Positions 35,491-48,349 of a stretch of DNA of 64,000 nt are shown piece by piece. Each line of letters starts with the position of its first letter. The stretch's first letter is position 1. Origin of the DNA: Himantopus leucocephalus. Taxonomy: Eukaryota > Chordata > Aves > Charadriiformes > Recurvirostridae. Below the pieces are notes generated by a model, which ran no database searches, was not told the origin of the DNA, and worked only from the letters and a program-made list of their open reading frames with translations. Both the position numbers and the translations under genes were made by a program. Location: NCBI GenBank assembly GCA_003993805.1, contig RSEF01000004.1, positions 71,380,879-71,444,878 on the forward strand, read 5' to 3'.

Positions 35491-38400
35491 TGCTCCATTT
35501 GCCTTCTCTTCCAAACAAAGAGCGAGTCTTTAAAAGTCACTTTTTCATACTGAGCTGGAGGGGTTCCCTTCCCCCTCCCCTTCCTAAATAATCTTTTATA
35601 AGGTTTTATTACAAAAAATGAAGATACATGTAGGGTTCTGCTTTTCCCTGATCACCCTTGGATCACCCAACTAAAAGGTAAACACGTTTCTGCTCCATCG
35701 CATTGCTGTTCGACGGCATTCCCCAAGCTTTACCTTCCCTGGGCTCAGAGCAGCAGGTACGCTACACCAATAAACACCAAACTGCAAGAACTGGGCAGCT
35801 TGACCCACTAAAGCAGTGGTGCTTTAGCAGTGCAGTTGCCTGCGACTCAGATGCTCTATGTACCATGAACGCTCCCATGAACGCGCCACATCGGTGTGTC
35901 CCCTTGCTAAATGCCTGGTCAGGACAAGGTTCGGGTTCCAGCCCCTGGCAGCATCCCAGCGGTGACAGGATGAGCTCCGGCGATGCTCAGTGTTGCTGGC
36001 GTGCCAGATCTTGGTGAGAAAACTTCTCCTGGCAAGTGTCTGCCGCTGCTTGACTTTCGGAGGGCGCAACACCACCGCTGTTACCCAAGAGAGGGCAGCC
36101 CGCGAGCACCGATGCCCCACATTTCCCACCCGGTGCCTCTTCGGTTCTGGGAAATATAATTATAAAGAATAGGACAAACAAACGAAGGATGAACAGGGTT
36201 GGTGAGCAAGCAGAGGCGTGCCGGGAAGAGTGTGAGGGAGCACACATTGGGCTTTCCCAAGCCCAGCCATATCACCACGGACTGGCACAGCATCCAACTG
36301 CAAACCCAGAGCCCGCTCCCTCCCAGCAGCAGGCTTCTGGCGGGACTGAAGTGAGGAAAGGATCCGGCTTTTGAAGAGATGGATGCGTGGTCCAAACCTA
36401 TCAAAATCAGTAAGCATTTAGCTGACACTCACTACATCCAGCAGGCCAGCAGGGCATGAACTTCGTGCTAGTTTCTAAGCTGAGACATGTTTGCTTAACA
36501 GAGACAGGCGGCAACCCCAAGCTTTGAGGGAGGATGTGAATTTTAAAAACATCATTCAGATTTCAGGAAAACTGCAGCAGTTGCCTCATCCATATCCGTG
36601 CCTACTTAAACTCCCTCCTCCAAAACAACCCCACCCAGAGATGGCTGCTGTCCCGGGAAGTGCTTCACCTCAGCACAACTTGTATTTTGAAGCGGCGGGC
36701 TGCAGGCTGTACTGATATTCCTGTTTTGCTTCACTTTTTTTTCCTTCCTTTCCTAAGTGTACCATTTGGTGAATGTTTGACTAAAAACCAGCAGAAACCT
36801 ATTCCCCAGAAGTGAAAAAGATGGCAAGCTATGCTGTAAACAAACCAGATCTTTGCTGGACTCGAACATTAATGATGCTTCTTGTGTGTCTGTGCAGCAG
36901 AAGTGGACTGGTGACCATAATCTACCCTATTTTTCTTCCTGTGACATAAAATAGTGCTCAGACCCCATAAATACTGACCTCTCTCCACTCTCTGACTGGA
37001 ACTTGGCAGCTCCATTCCTTGTGGAGCGAAGTCGGAGCCAGGAGATCCCCGAGCAAGGCATTACTGCTCGTGCTTGCAGGGTTACGCTGTTCAGCTGGGA
37101 GCTCCTCGGTGGCCGTGCCCAGGCATGCTCCTCTGGGGCATCCAGGAGACACCAAGAGATGGAGTGAGAGAGCAGCACTTAATTTAGCATTAAACCATTG
37201 AAAGTGATGGACCCTTTTATGTTAGGGTTCTTGGAGGATGGCGAGGGGGCAAGAAGATAGTGGTCTCCTTAAGTCTGAGGAAACCTGAGGATGAAGGATT
37301 AGAAATAAGGTGCTACAATAAAAGTAAATGCATGAATTAAGCTATTTCTTTCACTCAGTCAAGATGCAATGGCTACATTTGCCATGGTCCAGGTTTGCAC
37401 GGTACCGAGGCCTCAACCCCAGCAATTTTAAGTGGACAATTCATGTAGATGCATTTATGAAATGTTATTTGGACATAGCAGCATGTGGGAGCATCCAAAA
37501 CACATAACACACTGCTCAGGAAGGCAAGCCTCTCCCTATGAGTAGGTTTGGGCAAAATACAAGAAGAAAAATCCAGAGGCCTGGCAAGACCAAAATGTGT
37601 GCACGAGGAGGTGAGCCCAAACCAAACAACTAAAGATCGCGAGCACTGATACAAAGGATATGTACCTCATCACAGCTATTCCCAAAGAGAGATTTTCCTG
37701 CTCCTATTTGAGGTCAGGACGCGTACAAAAACAAACCGACATATGTAACCGATTACAACAAACACAAGGGAAGGGTGTGGGCAGCTACCAAAAGCCAAGA
37801 AGTGTAGGATGTCACAAGCGAACGTACAGCCTGGTGGACCCACAGCACTTCTCCCAGTAGAGGTAAAACCTTTCCTGTGCAGAGACAATGGTAAAGTTGG
37901 ACCATTTCTTGGTGTTTGTCAAAGGATTTGGCAACGCATGAAACGTAAGTGAAGTTCCCGCTCCCACAGGCTGAACTATTAAGTCTTGCGACATGTTTAG
38001 GAGGTCAATACAATAGAGAACAGAACGGTTATTTATCCAGAGCCCCACAGCAAGCGACAAGCGTGGAGCAAAGCTAAATGCAGAGCTGAAGCCAATAAAA
38101 TACTTGAGTAACTGCAAATTTGGCCCAACTGACTTTTTGCTATGCAGATTTTAATCACAGTAGTGCAAAACGGTTCCACGCAGACCCCAACACTTTACGG
38201 CACTGCCCTGGGGATGGGGGGGGACTTCAAGCTGAGGACACCTCTGAACTCTGCACCCCTGGGCAAACACTCTAGTCATTAGATCCATACATAATGACTA
38301 TCATCTCTTCAGGCTGTGTTTGCAAAGACAAACGAGTAGGTGCACGGGACCTGTACACTGAACACTTAAAAGGAACTTCGTATTCCTGCCTTTTCTAGCA

Positions 38401-39054
38401 AGTTCCTCCCTTCACCATTATTTGCCACTTGCTATTCTTCATCTGTTTTATTTTAACCTAAGCTGTTATTCTTGACCACAAGGACAAGGCCCAAGAAAGG
38501 TGAAAAATGCTGTACCCCAAAACCACATAGGCTGGTAATGAACACATTATCCTTCCCATGTACCATCGGCTGGTGCGAGGGAAGGCAGATGAAAGAGCAC
38601 GGCTTCTACCACTTCCTTCTTGGACCACTGCTCCACTGAAAGGATTGTATTCCACAGCCGTGGAAGGGGTGAAGGAAGAACATCAGACGTATCCCTTGCT
38701 GGCTGCAGAGCTCCCGCTTGGTACAGGACATAGCACAGGTTGTTCTTCTTCAAGATGTCTGGAGTCTGTAGGTGCTTAGTTTCCAATTATATCCATCAAT
38801 GCTGGAACTGAAAGTCTGGTGTCCTGCAGACTTGTACTTTGTGACTGATTAAAGCTTGTTTGACTCTCACATTCTTTGCAAGTTCTCTCTGCTGCATAGA
38901 TTTTCTGATACCTATTAATGTAGTGCTGCACTCAGGGCACTCAGAGAAAATGGCCTTTTTCTTTTTCCACTCACCTACTTTGGTGAAACTTCAAGAACAC
39001 GGCTATCTTCAAGACTCCCCTGTCTGTCAGATGTGGTTGGAGATGGCTGAAGGG
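35491..39054. other. Non-coding stretch, no gene recognised
   Basis: No gene was recognised. GC-rich DNA at 35820-36130 has overlapping frames of 60 to 115 codons on both strands without any domain. Nothing else was identified. Confidence 0.5.
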
Positions 39055-39095
39055 TCAAAACCCCAGAGAGACAGAGACTCAGACAGACAGAGACT
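39055..39095 (+). repeat. (CAGA)n-like short tandem repeat
   Basis: Imperfect repetition of CAGA/GAGA units (for example GACTCAGACAGACAGAGACT). It lies inside a 147-codon frame and explains that frame's Arg-Asp-Arg-Asp-type composition. Confidence 0.7.
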
Positions 39096-42000
39096 ACTCT
39101 GCATCTGCCTGAAGGGACTAAAAGAGTGTGTGGCATGTCTGCGCAAAAAACATTTCATAAAAACCGCTTCTCCCACCTCTGTTTCTCTCTGTCTGTGTCT
39201 TCAAAATCAGTTACAACAAAGGCACTCACTATTGTCCATGAGGTTTCTCATAATCAGGTTTCTGTCTCTGGAAGGCATCACTTTTCCACAGAGCACTGGA
39301 TGAAATCCAAAGCACAAATTATGAGATCCATATGAGGGAAGCAGATGTTTCTAGGCAATGTTTGCGGGGAACAGCAAATCTTTGGGGAGACATTGAATTA
39401 CATTTTCTTTAAAGCAAATACTTAAACTGTACAATAAATATCCAAAATATAAAGCATAAGAATAGAGAGACAGAGACAAAGGTGTATGTGTCTTTGTTAA
39501 AAAAGGTTAGAAAGGGCTTACATAGATCACGTGCATTTTAGTGACTCGATACGTCGGGCGAGTGGTCAGGAAGCCCCTCTGACCAGCGAGCGTGCAGCGG
39601 GAAGCATAGCGTCTTCAGCCATCCTGGAGCTGCACCAGGCTGCCCCAAGTCCCCCAACAGAGCTGATGGTGCAGACCTTGCCACCCCATCCCCGCAATCC
39701 CTGACCAGCAATTCCAAGGCCAAAAGGAAAGGAACCTCTTATGAGCGGAGCAGCTTATTCCCATTTCAGGGAAAGATGCTCTCTTTGCAGCACTGCTTTG
39801 GCGCAGTCACAAGCTACCTCTCAGACAGCCTTTGAAAAAGTGTCAGGCGGGGTATCTCCTGAACTCTACCAGGATGGCTTTTTTTCTTGCAGTGCAGTGT
39901 CTGAGGCTAGGAACTGAGCCAAGTGAGGGAAACGGAGCTCCTCTGACCATTTGTTTTGTAGTTCCCATTATTCTTCTCATTGTTTAAAATCAAACTGTAC
40001 ATCAGCATTTTTTGCCAGGGAAGAAATTAACCACGTGGGAGGAACGTTCAGCTCCTGAAGCACAGTCAACATTTGCCAGCTGAGGAGCAGATGGCTGGCA
40101 CCCATTTGCACAGTAGCCCTGCAGTCTCGTTTGAGAGGTCATTTTGGCTTAAGAAGCCATTTCTGCCTTGGAGAGCTTATTCTTGTATGTAGATACTGGG
40201 CCCACACTTCAAATTATGTATTCATCATTCTCCACTCAGAAAGATCATGTGAAGCACTGGCAGAGCTTAATGGAAGCAAAGTCTTTGATGCACTGCACTT
40301 GAGCCTTCATTTTCTACGCTATTAACTGAACGCTACTGGACTGGCCTCGGTCTCCTCCTAAGCCTTCTCAAAATAAATAGATGTCATCGCATACTTGGTT
40401 GACTTTACAGCCGATGGAGAAGAAATCATTCAGAAGTAATCAACTACATTATCTAGAAGAGCAGAGGCTTTTCTGCTCCACATATTGGAAAATATCTGTG
40501 TAATATGGGTATTGGAGAGGGGTTCAAACTGCCAGGTGACTCCACAGGGCGCTACCTAGTCCAGCCAGCCTTATGAGCCCAAATGCAGGGCTGGACATGC
40601 TGCACATGTGATGTGACAGTGCCTGGGGATAGCTGTGAGATAACCGTGTCCAAACCACGTACAGCTTAGTAAACCTGCAACCTGGATAAAAAGTTCACAG
40701 ATGTGTCAACACTGACTGTTTCTTAAAAAAAGTGTGGGGATGACAGATCTTCAAAGCGATCTGTTTTTCAGAGTCCACATGCTTGCTTTAGCAATTAGCG
40801 TGCTCCAAAATTATTCATAGCTGTTGCAGTATGATAGTGTAGAGGTGTTTATGGCATCTCAGCTAGAAGGCTGGTTAATAGGGCAGTGTGGCAGGTAATA
40901 TATTACATATTAATAAATCAAGACAGACAAAATCTTCATCAGAAATTAACCTGAGTCCAAACTCAACCTAGGTACTTTCAGAGACTGTGGGAGAAATCAG
41001 AATCCATAGAATTAGTACTTCTATCTTAAGCCCGGATCAGAAGCCTTATTGCCAGATACCTGGAATGAAGTGGGATCCTTCTTGACCAGCTTTCTAACAT
41101 TATTTCTTGCTGTTTCTTAAAATTGATCTAATATATGGTCTTTCTACTCAAGTTAACGAGAACTACACCTACTTCTATTGAGGTCTGGCCAGTGAAATAA
41201 CCTGATGACTCTCTAGGGTCACCACATTCTTCACAAGAACAGTTTTACATTACTGTTGCTTGAGGCTCAACTGATACAGGTGGACAGTAATTGCTATGTT
41301 GGACAGAAAGCTCTAAATGATAGGGGAACATAACGCACAATGAGGGAAACCAAAATCATTTTGTAATGTACTATTTCACTGTACAAAGCAGTTAAGTTAT
41401 GTTTACAGTATCGAAGGCTGGAAGCATTTTCAAAAGAGCGTATGAATTCTGCTGATCTCTTTGACAAACAGTTTCTGAAATAGGAAGGTGTGAAACACTT
41501 ATGAGAAACCCACTGCCTTTCCACACTTACCTCCTTCACCCACCACTGCTTCATCTGCCGTTACACACAGCACTAGGAAATGATCAATCTTTTCCCTAAC
41601 ATTACAAAAGCAAATAATATTTCCCTAACATCACCCAAGTCACCTGTTAACTCAGACTCCTGTGTCTTTCCCTTCTTTACTGGTATGCCCTCCTTACCCC
41701 TCCGATTCAGTCCTGCATGGATAGCAGCACCCCCCCTCCCTTCCTCCCCTGCTTCATTTCACTATTCTCCAGAGTGCCACCAATCTGCTTTTAAAATTAT
41801 TCAGAGGGTTTTAGCTTCAAATCTCCAGGCCTAGATTTTTTTTTCCTGGGCACCATCCCAAGGGAGTGCTGTGAAACTTAATTTAGCCATCACACCTGCA
41901 AAGCTGCCGCATGTAGACAGTCCACTAAAACTTCTGGAGTGGGATTACGTTTCGTGAATACAGACTTTTCCCTTTGTATTCTTGCGGAAAGCAGCTACGG

Positions 42001-42120
42001 AGGAAGCTGCTGCAAATCCATGCTATCCCAGTAAATATTGCCTTCCCTAGTAACACAGTTCCTCCAACTGGTGAAGAATGATTATATAATTTATGCTTTA
42101 TAGGATATTTTTGTAAAATC
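39096..42120. other. Non-coding stretch, no gene recognised
   Basis: No gene was recognised. A 12-base motif close to TTTCCCTAACAT occurs twice at about 41589-41632, spaced about 30 bases apart. No transposon was recognised. Confidence 0.5.
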
Positions 42121-42147
42121 TTTTTTTTTTTTGAGAGAGAGAGAGAG
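42121..42147 (+). repeat. T12 followed by (GA)n microsatellite
   Basis: Twelve Ts (42121-42132) are followed at once by (GA)7 plus G (42133-42147). Confidence 0.9.
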
Positions 42148-42946
42148 CATGAATTTGTTTAGTTCCTGCATGTTAGGGGTTCCTTTAGCCTCAAAATAAA
42201 CCTTTTGATTTTTCATAGAGACTTTTTAGTCCTCCTGGATGCATAGACATATTTGAAAGTATAAATCAGGACAACTCCCTAGGTCTGCAAAGATCCAATG
42301 AATAGTATCAACAAGAGATAGCATCTTTTTAAGAGAGGTCTAGAAAAGGGTCTAATATTTTTAAACCAGTTTTTAGATGAGCTCGCTCTAAGTGGTAGCT
42401 TTGGAAACAGCACAAAAATATCAAACATTTTTCCCTTCCTTGGCTCCCTGTTATGTTTAGAGAGGGCTTTCGGTGAGGCCCTCCAGCAAGAACAAATGGG
42501 CAAAGGCAAAGAAAACAGATTCACAAACAAAAGTCCAGTGAATAAATGAACTGCAGAGCCATAAGGGGAGAAATGAATATGAGGTGTGGGAAGACATGTG
42601 TTGTTATTGCTGGAGCGGAACTGGAAGCCACGGAGGGAGATGGAGTTAACATGCTGCCATGCACAAGTGGGCATCACCCTCTTCTCCAACCCTCTGGTGC
42701 TCAGTAGCAGAATATTATTTCCACCAGCAGCAAATCCTATGTTCCAACAGGGATTGGTTTTCACGCACTGCGGGAAGCCAGAAAGGACACGCGTGTGAAT
42801 TCAGCGCGTAGGGGGAGGTAGCTCATAGTCCATGCCCAAGATCTACTCTCCAGCACCTCAGAGCACCAGAGCAAACTGCACTAAAAACTCCTTGCAGCAA
42901 TGGCTCCAGCTTGCAGACAACTGGAAACAATTCCTCATCGTAGGAT

Positions 42947-42958
42947 CACACACACACA
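42947..42958 (+). repeat. (CA)6 microsatellite
   Basis: Six uninterrupted CA units followed by an imperfect GAGACACAC extension. Confidence 0.85.
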
Positions 42959-43351
42959 GAGACACACGCTAGCAAGACGCAGAGAGGCTCGTTTGGATTA
43001 GCAGCAGGGAGAGCCGGTAGCCCGTTGCTGACAGTCACCCTGGGGGTCTGCTCTGCTCCCGGCTCTCTGGGCACGGGCTGTAAAGGTTTTGTTTTCTGTT
43101 CTCGGAGAAAATGACTCCTGCTAGACTGCTGTAAACCTATCCTGCTCAAGGACATCTTGTTTGTGTTAATCCTGTAGATTAAGCACACGGCTTTTCAGTT
43201 GCGGCTTTGCAGCTATTGTTACCGGTAAACCCCTTACAAGGCTTGTGGGCCAACGCACATTAACTTCAAGGCTGTCACTGTGATAGCACGAACGAGGAAG
43301 AGCCCCCAAGAATCACGAGAACTGACTCTCACACCAAATACTCTTATGTTT

Positions 43352-43365
43352 AAAAAAAAAAAAAA
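43352..43365 (+). repeat. Poly(A) tract, A14
   Basis: Fourteen uninterrupted As. No retroposed gene body was recognised upstream. Confidence 0.9.
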
Positions 43366-46211
43366 GTTTGGAAGAGAATTGCCTCCTGTGATCTTCTCTG
43401 CGTTGAAGGATCTCAGCTGTTCCTGGCAACAGGAGATACCAAAGCTGAAGCCTGCACGCTTGTGCAAATACAATGGCCCAGTGTACGCTGCAAGGGGAGC
43501 TCAGCAAGACCCGGAGCCACCGGGGACTCTGAGGAGAGCCTTTTGCTTGGGCCCGAGCCCACCGAGCAGTCCAAGCGGGATGGTCACACCGACAGAGATA
43601 GCAACCATCAGGTTTTCCAACAGCACGCGGAGGCACGTTCTTGCCCAATCTCCTCTCCTGCATTCAGCTTAGTCACACCAGGGTCTTGGCCAAGCTTGCA
43701 AGCGTACATTAAGTCATCACTCAAGCACCAGGCATTTGTTGGCTTGCTGTTAATTATGAATGGTGTTACCTGTAAAATATTCACAGAAGAGTCCATGTGG
43801 GTAGAAAAGCATAAATAAGTATGTATTAAGGGATAACTTTTTTACAAATATACAGGAAATTAAGGACAGCTGGACTGTAAAATACTTCTTTGTATACAGA
43901 GTTTTTAATATGAACTCCATCAATTCCCTGGACTTCACTGTTCAGCGAAGCCTCAGTACCAAAGAACTGGCTTTTAGGTGGTGTTTTCTTGGAATCAAAG
44001 CTAGCTAAACCATTCATGCTAACAGCAGGATTTTCACAGGCTTTGCTCGTTTTACTTTTTTTAGACAGTTAATTCGTTTTACAAACAGCCTGTGAAATTT
44101 TCAAAAGAGCAATAAATCATGCAACAGATTTGTGCAAGAGCTTGATTCTGCACCTCATGTTTATCCTGTAGCTTAGGCTCTTGCTGAGCAAGATTCAGAA
44201 GTGCCTCACTTCAAATACGGTTGATCTCAGGCTAGCAACACAGAGCCTGAAACATGGTGTTAGCTCAGAATCTCACATTTGCTGGTCTCAGTGGGACCAT
44301 GAGCATCTTTAACAGACCAGAGCACCCTGCCTGCTGGATGCACCTTGTGTGAACACTGCACAGCAACGTGAAAAAAAATCTGGAAGTTTTGTGTCTGGTA
44401 CGTAGGGGCTTGCCTTCAGCGCTGGTGCTGGGGCACTGGCAGTTTCAGCAAGATCACATTCTGCACTTACAGAGAAGAACTTTCTATGTCTGTGTATTTC
44501 AACCCAAATAGTCTACTGCAAATATTTTTGGACTCCTAAGACTGAGAAGACCATGTTTTCCTTGCAAACAGAGCCTAACCTCGCCCAGAGAGGACCTGAC
44601 AGTACAACTGCCATTCCAGGATTTTCAAACTGAGATTTGGCCACACTCCAGAAATTTGGGAAAAAAAATGTTTTTTGGATGCCATCAACCCAGAGATGTT
44701 TTGGAATGTGCTAATAATTCCCAGCAGAAAGTGGCCAGGTTTGGCTCCTAGTGACTAATGAAGCTGTCATACACCATTCCTTCCTGCTGTTTAATAATGC
44801 TTTCGAAAGAGCCCTTTATGGAGATGAATAGTATAGTAGTGCTGCAGCTGAGGAGCTGGCGTGCTGTCAAAGAAAACAGAGGCCAGTTTACTATGCATGG
44901 CACTGTATTTTTCATTATACTTCACAAAGACTTGTTATTAACTGAAAATGAATTCATCATTAGGGGATAGATATTATTTAATAAATAGTTCAGTACTGTT
45001 TTGAGACTTTATTCCAATAGTCACATTTCATTATAGCAGCAAAATTACCTGTTACTCTAGATGTTGATATAATCTTCACGGTTTCTTAGATCCTGAATTT
45101 CAGGGGATTATATCAGCCCTACCAGCAAAATTAATTGAGGTGGAAATGCAGTTCATTCTTTCCACTTTCTCCTCAGTGCCATATATATGCACACACGCTG
45201 TATATAGCATACAGTTAATAAAGGTGGCAATTCAGCCAACCCCATGATGAAAGCAAGAGATGTGACAGCTCCTACATTCAGATCCAGACCTCAGCTTCTC
45301 CTCTGTTGGTGGAGTGATGTAATCTGAAGTCACACATGTGATTTTTATATTCCTCAACTGACTCATTGGTCATCTCAGGTAATTGCGGGGCCCAGCAATA
45401 TTACAGTTGTACAGAACACTCATATCAAACATTAGTCCCAGCCTGTAAAAACTTACTGGATGTTTTTTCCACCCGGGTGGAAGTCCACAAGACTCCTACC
45501 TCAATGCTGCATCCAGGCCTGTCTCAGGTCAGTTCACGTATCTATGAACTCTTGGGGGCCTTATTACTTTGGCAGCAGTGCTGAGTAGATGTGATACACC
45601 TCTGCTCCTTTCTTGCTGTAAAGCATCTGGGAAAATCAAATGCTCTCTATAGCCTTATAAGCAACTTCACCAGATGTAAAGCAGGGAGACAAGAGACTGA
45701 CGTATCTTATCAGCTCTCCACACAGAGCTCCATCAACATCAGCCAGAACCCGAGATGAGTCCAAACGCATTGCGGTGTGCGCGTTTGAACACAGTTGGCT
45801 TTCAGAAGCTGCGGGGAGAGATCATAGGCCTTATCTGTGCAGGGAAGTCTAGATGAAATAGTGCAGTTAGCTTGTTTTACAGCGCCTTGGGTTTGCACAA
45901 AGCCTACTTTAACCATTTTGAACATTTGCCAGGATCAGAGGGGGTATTACATAGATCTAGCTTGTCGTTTCTCCCTTCAGTGATGTAAGAGAGGGAACAC
46001 ACCTCTGGTGTGACCCTGAATTGGTATAACCCATGTAGTTCTGCATTTGGAGAGTTAACTACTGAGTGACTCCAGGAAGCATCCCATCCTGTACGAAGCT
46101 TCATTCCCCACTTTTTCTTATGCTGCATTCATTTATCCTCACTGAAAAGGGCAGGGCTGAAGGACTACAAGTCAGCTAGAAGGTCCATCATTATGTCATG
46201 ACATACCCTTT

Positions 46212-46212
46212 N
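46212..46212. other. Single ambiguous base (N)
   Basis: One N in otherwise ordinary sequence. The flanks are not duplicated, unlike those at 47742 and 53685. Confidence 0.9.
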
Positions 46213-46718
46213 CAGGGCCAGATACCAGACAACTATATGTATTTGGAGCCACACAGGCAGATAAGTTTGGCTTAGCAGTTTCACGCTGCTTTCGATGCTA
46301 AAACCGACCAATTGGAGAGGAATAGCAGGAGAATTGAAATCAGCCAGTTACTTCTGTGAAACATCTCTCCAGCAACTTCACTCAGTAAAGTGTTATTTCT
46401 GGTTTCCATCAACTGGCAAGTGGCAATTTAGATAGAGTACTTGAAACGACTGAGGCCACCTTCCTAAAGGACCGAAGAGCACTCACACCAGAACCAACAC
46501 GTCAAAAAAACCTTCAAAGGCTACATACATCTCTTCTCCCAAACTCAGCTACCTAAGAAGCAGAAATCTAAAGCCTGGGATAAGGGACTCCTGAACCTGT
46601 TAGACAGAAAGAGGGAGGTCTGCATCTTCCTCAGAACCTGCAAGGACCAGTCTTTTGTTTATTTTTTTTAAAGTGGGCTTGAATCAAAGCACAGGATCAT
46701 CTTGTAACTTCCAGCATG

Positions 46719-46818
46719 NNNNNNNNNNNNNNNNNNNNNNNNNNNNNNNNNNNNNNNNNNNNNNNNNNNNNNNNNNNNNNNNNNNNNNNNNNNNNNNNNN
46801 NNNNNNNNNNNNNNNNNN
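46719..46818. other. Assembly gap, 100 Ns
   Basis: Exactly 100 Ns. Neither flank is a recognisable repeat. Confidence 0.98.
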
Positions 46819-47682
46819 GGCTAGAAGAAAAGTAATTGCTTCTAATGAAGCTTGGCTGGGATATTTGAAACAAGATCCATGCACTTCAGTGCATTAGAGT
46901 TTCTTTGGATCTAATCTTTCCATTAGAAGTCATTCAAACAAGCTGAAATGTGTCTGCTATTTCATAAGAGCCACAGAACACGCTATGAACAAATTAACAG
47001 GTATATGTGGTCTTGCTGGATAGTTGGAGAGGATGCTAAAAGTCCAAGGTGGATTTTGACCAATGTGAATAACCACAAGAAATTATAAGGTAAGGAAATG
47101 TTAATTCTACATTTCTGTCTCAAACCCACTGTCACCACTGCTGTCATCTCCTCTGCTGAGGAGAAATGCCTTAGAAGTCCATCTGAGCTGCTCCTTGCTT
47201 GTCCCTAAGAGCACTGGAGACAGTAACAGCAGCATCACATATTTCACTATGAGGTGTCTATGAACTTTAAACTGCAGAACTGAGGACCAGAACCTCCATT
47301 TCACACAGGAGCAACAGAGAGGTTTCAGCCCGTGTTATTAAGCAGGTTTTATACTGACCCAAGATAAGCATGCAAGCTTGAGGTACCTAGGATCTCCTTG
47401 GCCTCATTTCATACAGAGATCAAAGTCCAGGCAGCTTCGGGTATATTTTTTTCCTAAGTGTTTTTTCAGGTCCTCCAAGAGCTTGACAAAACAAAATGGA
47501 AACAAACTCTCAAATTCAGATGAGAAACTCTCAAATGAGCTTCAAATTCACGTTGAGCCATGAGCACAGTTCAAAGGCTGTCCATGTGATGAAAGGAAGC
47601 GATATGCCCCAGGCTTCATGGGTGAGAAGATTTCACTATCCCATCTCCATGCTCTTTGGTAACCAGCAAGGTACTATCAGAC
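46819..47682. other. Non-coding stretch, nothing recognised
   Basis: No gene or transposon was seen. A donor-like ATAAG-GTAAGG lies at about 47086-47095 but no strong acceptor pairs with it. Confidence 0.5.
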
Positions 47683-47801
47683 ATCTTTCCTATCCAAAAC
47701 CATGTCGCCTCGTGGTCTCTGATCAGAAAGGATACCTTTAGNATCTTTCCTATCCAAAACCATGTCGCCTCGTGGTGTCTGATCAGAAAGGATACCTTTA
47801 G
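47683..47801 (+). repeat. 59-bp direct duplication split by a single N
   Basis: 47683-47741 and 47743-47801 are identical over 59 bases except for one C/G difference, and they are separated only by an N at 47742. Tandem identity meeting exactly at an N is the usual mark of two contig ends that overlap but were joined without being merged. A real tandem duplication is less likely. Confidence 0.95.
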
Positions 47802-48289
47802 AGAGGGTAGCCTGCTGCAGTGCTATTAGAAAGATGAGACCTGTCCCCCAGCTCATGCCAGACCCACATTTAGTAGTATGCAATGGACTGTGTCTTCAGG
47901 TGATGTGAATTGGTATTGCTGCGTGGAAGCCAGGAGAGTCACGTTACACCACCCAAGGGTCCGACCCATTCATTATAAGGCGATCACATGCACTGCCAGT
48001 GTTTAGCAGAGCAGCTATACATGTTTTCTACTAAGAGCATGCTTGTTATTTTTTCCTAGAAGATCATTGCTTTCAACTTGAGACCTTCCTAATCCCTTGA
48101 CAGACGCTTTAACCACAAGTTTGCTTTCATGCCGCAAGACATGCAAGTGACCACCAATTTCAGTTTCATCCCCAGAGTTTACATTATGGGCTGTTTGCCC
48201 ACATTGGAAAGAGTGCCTGACATCAGGATTAAATCAACTTCAAGGACTTCAGTAGCTGGCAAGTCAGCTGTGCTTCCCTTTTCCACCAG
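47802..48289. other. Non-coding stretch, nothing recognised
   Basis: No gene was recognised. The last 25 bases are pyrimidine-rich and form the acceptor of the candidate exon that follows. Confidence 0.5.
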
Positions 48290-48349
48290 TTTGTCAGATC
48301 TGGCTGAAATCCCACCCTCTCCCCCTTATGAATTGTATCCTGCCCACAG
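48290..48349 (+). other. Candidate 60-bp exon
   Basis: A strong-looking acceptor (TGTGCTTCCCTTTTCCACCAG) ends at 48289 and a fair donor (CCCACAG-GTATGC) begins at 48350. One frame is open with phase 2 at both ends, so the length is divisible by three, as for a cassette exon. It reads Leu-Ser-Asp-Leu-Ala-Glu-Ile then Pro-Pro-Ser-Pro-Pro-Tyr-Glu-Leu-Tyr-Pro-Ala-His. The Pro-rich Tyr segment resembles short linear motifs. A second frame is also open. No family was recognised and no partner exon was seen. Confidence 0.2.

Larger units (their letters stand above)
42148..46718. other. Non-coding stretch, no gene recognised
   Basis: No gene was recognised. The longest frame in the window, 161 codons on minus (42279-42764), has no domain, no codon bias and no splice context and is probably chance. 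The minor features inside it are a (CA)6, an A14, a 10-bp inverted repeat at 45065-45115 and one N at 46212. Confidence 0.5.

Noticed and set aside
38860..39303. 147-codon plus frame
   Set aside because: Crosses a CAGA-type tandem repeat and has no domain.
42279..42764. Longest open frame (161 codons, minus)
   Set aside because: No domain, no coding codon bias, no splice context or start context. This length is expected by chance in 64 kb with six frames.
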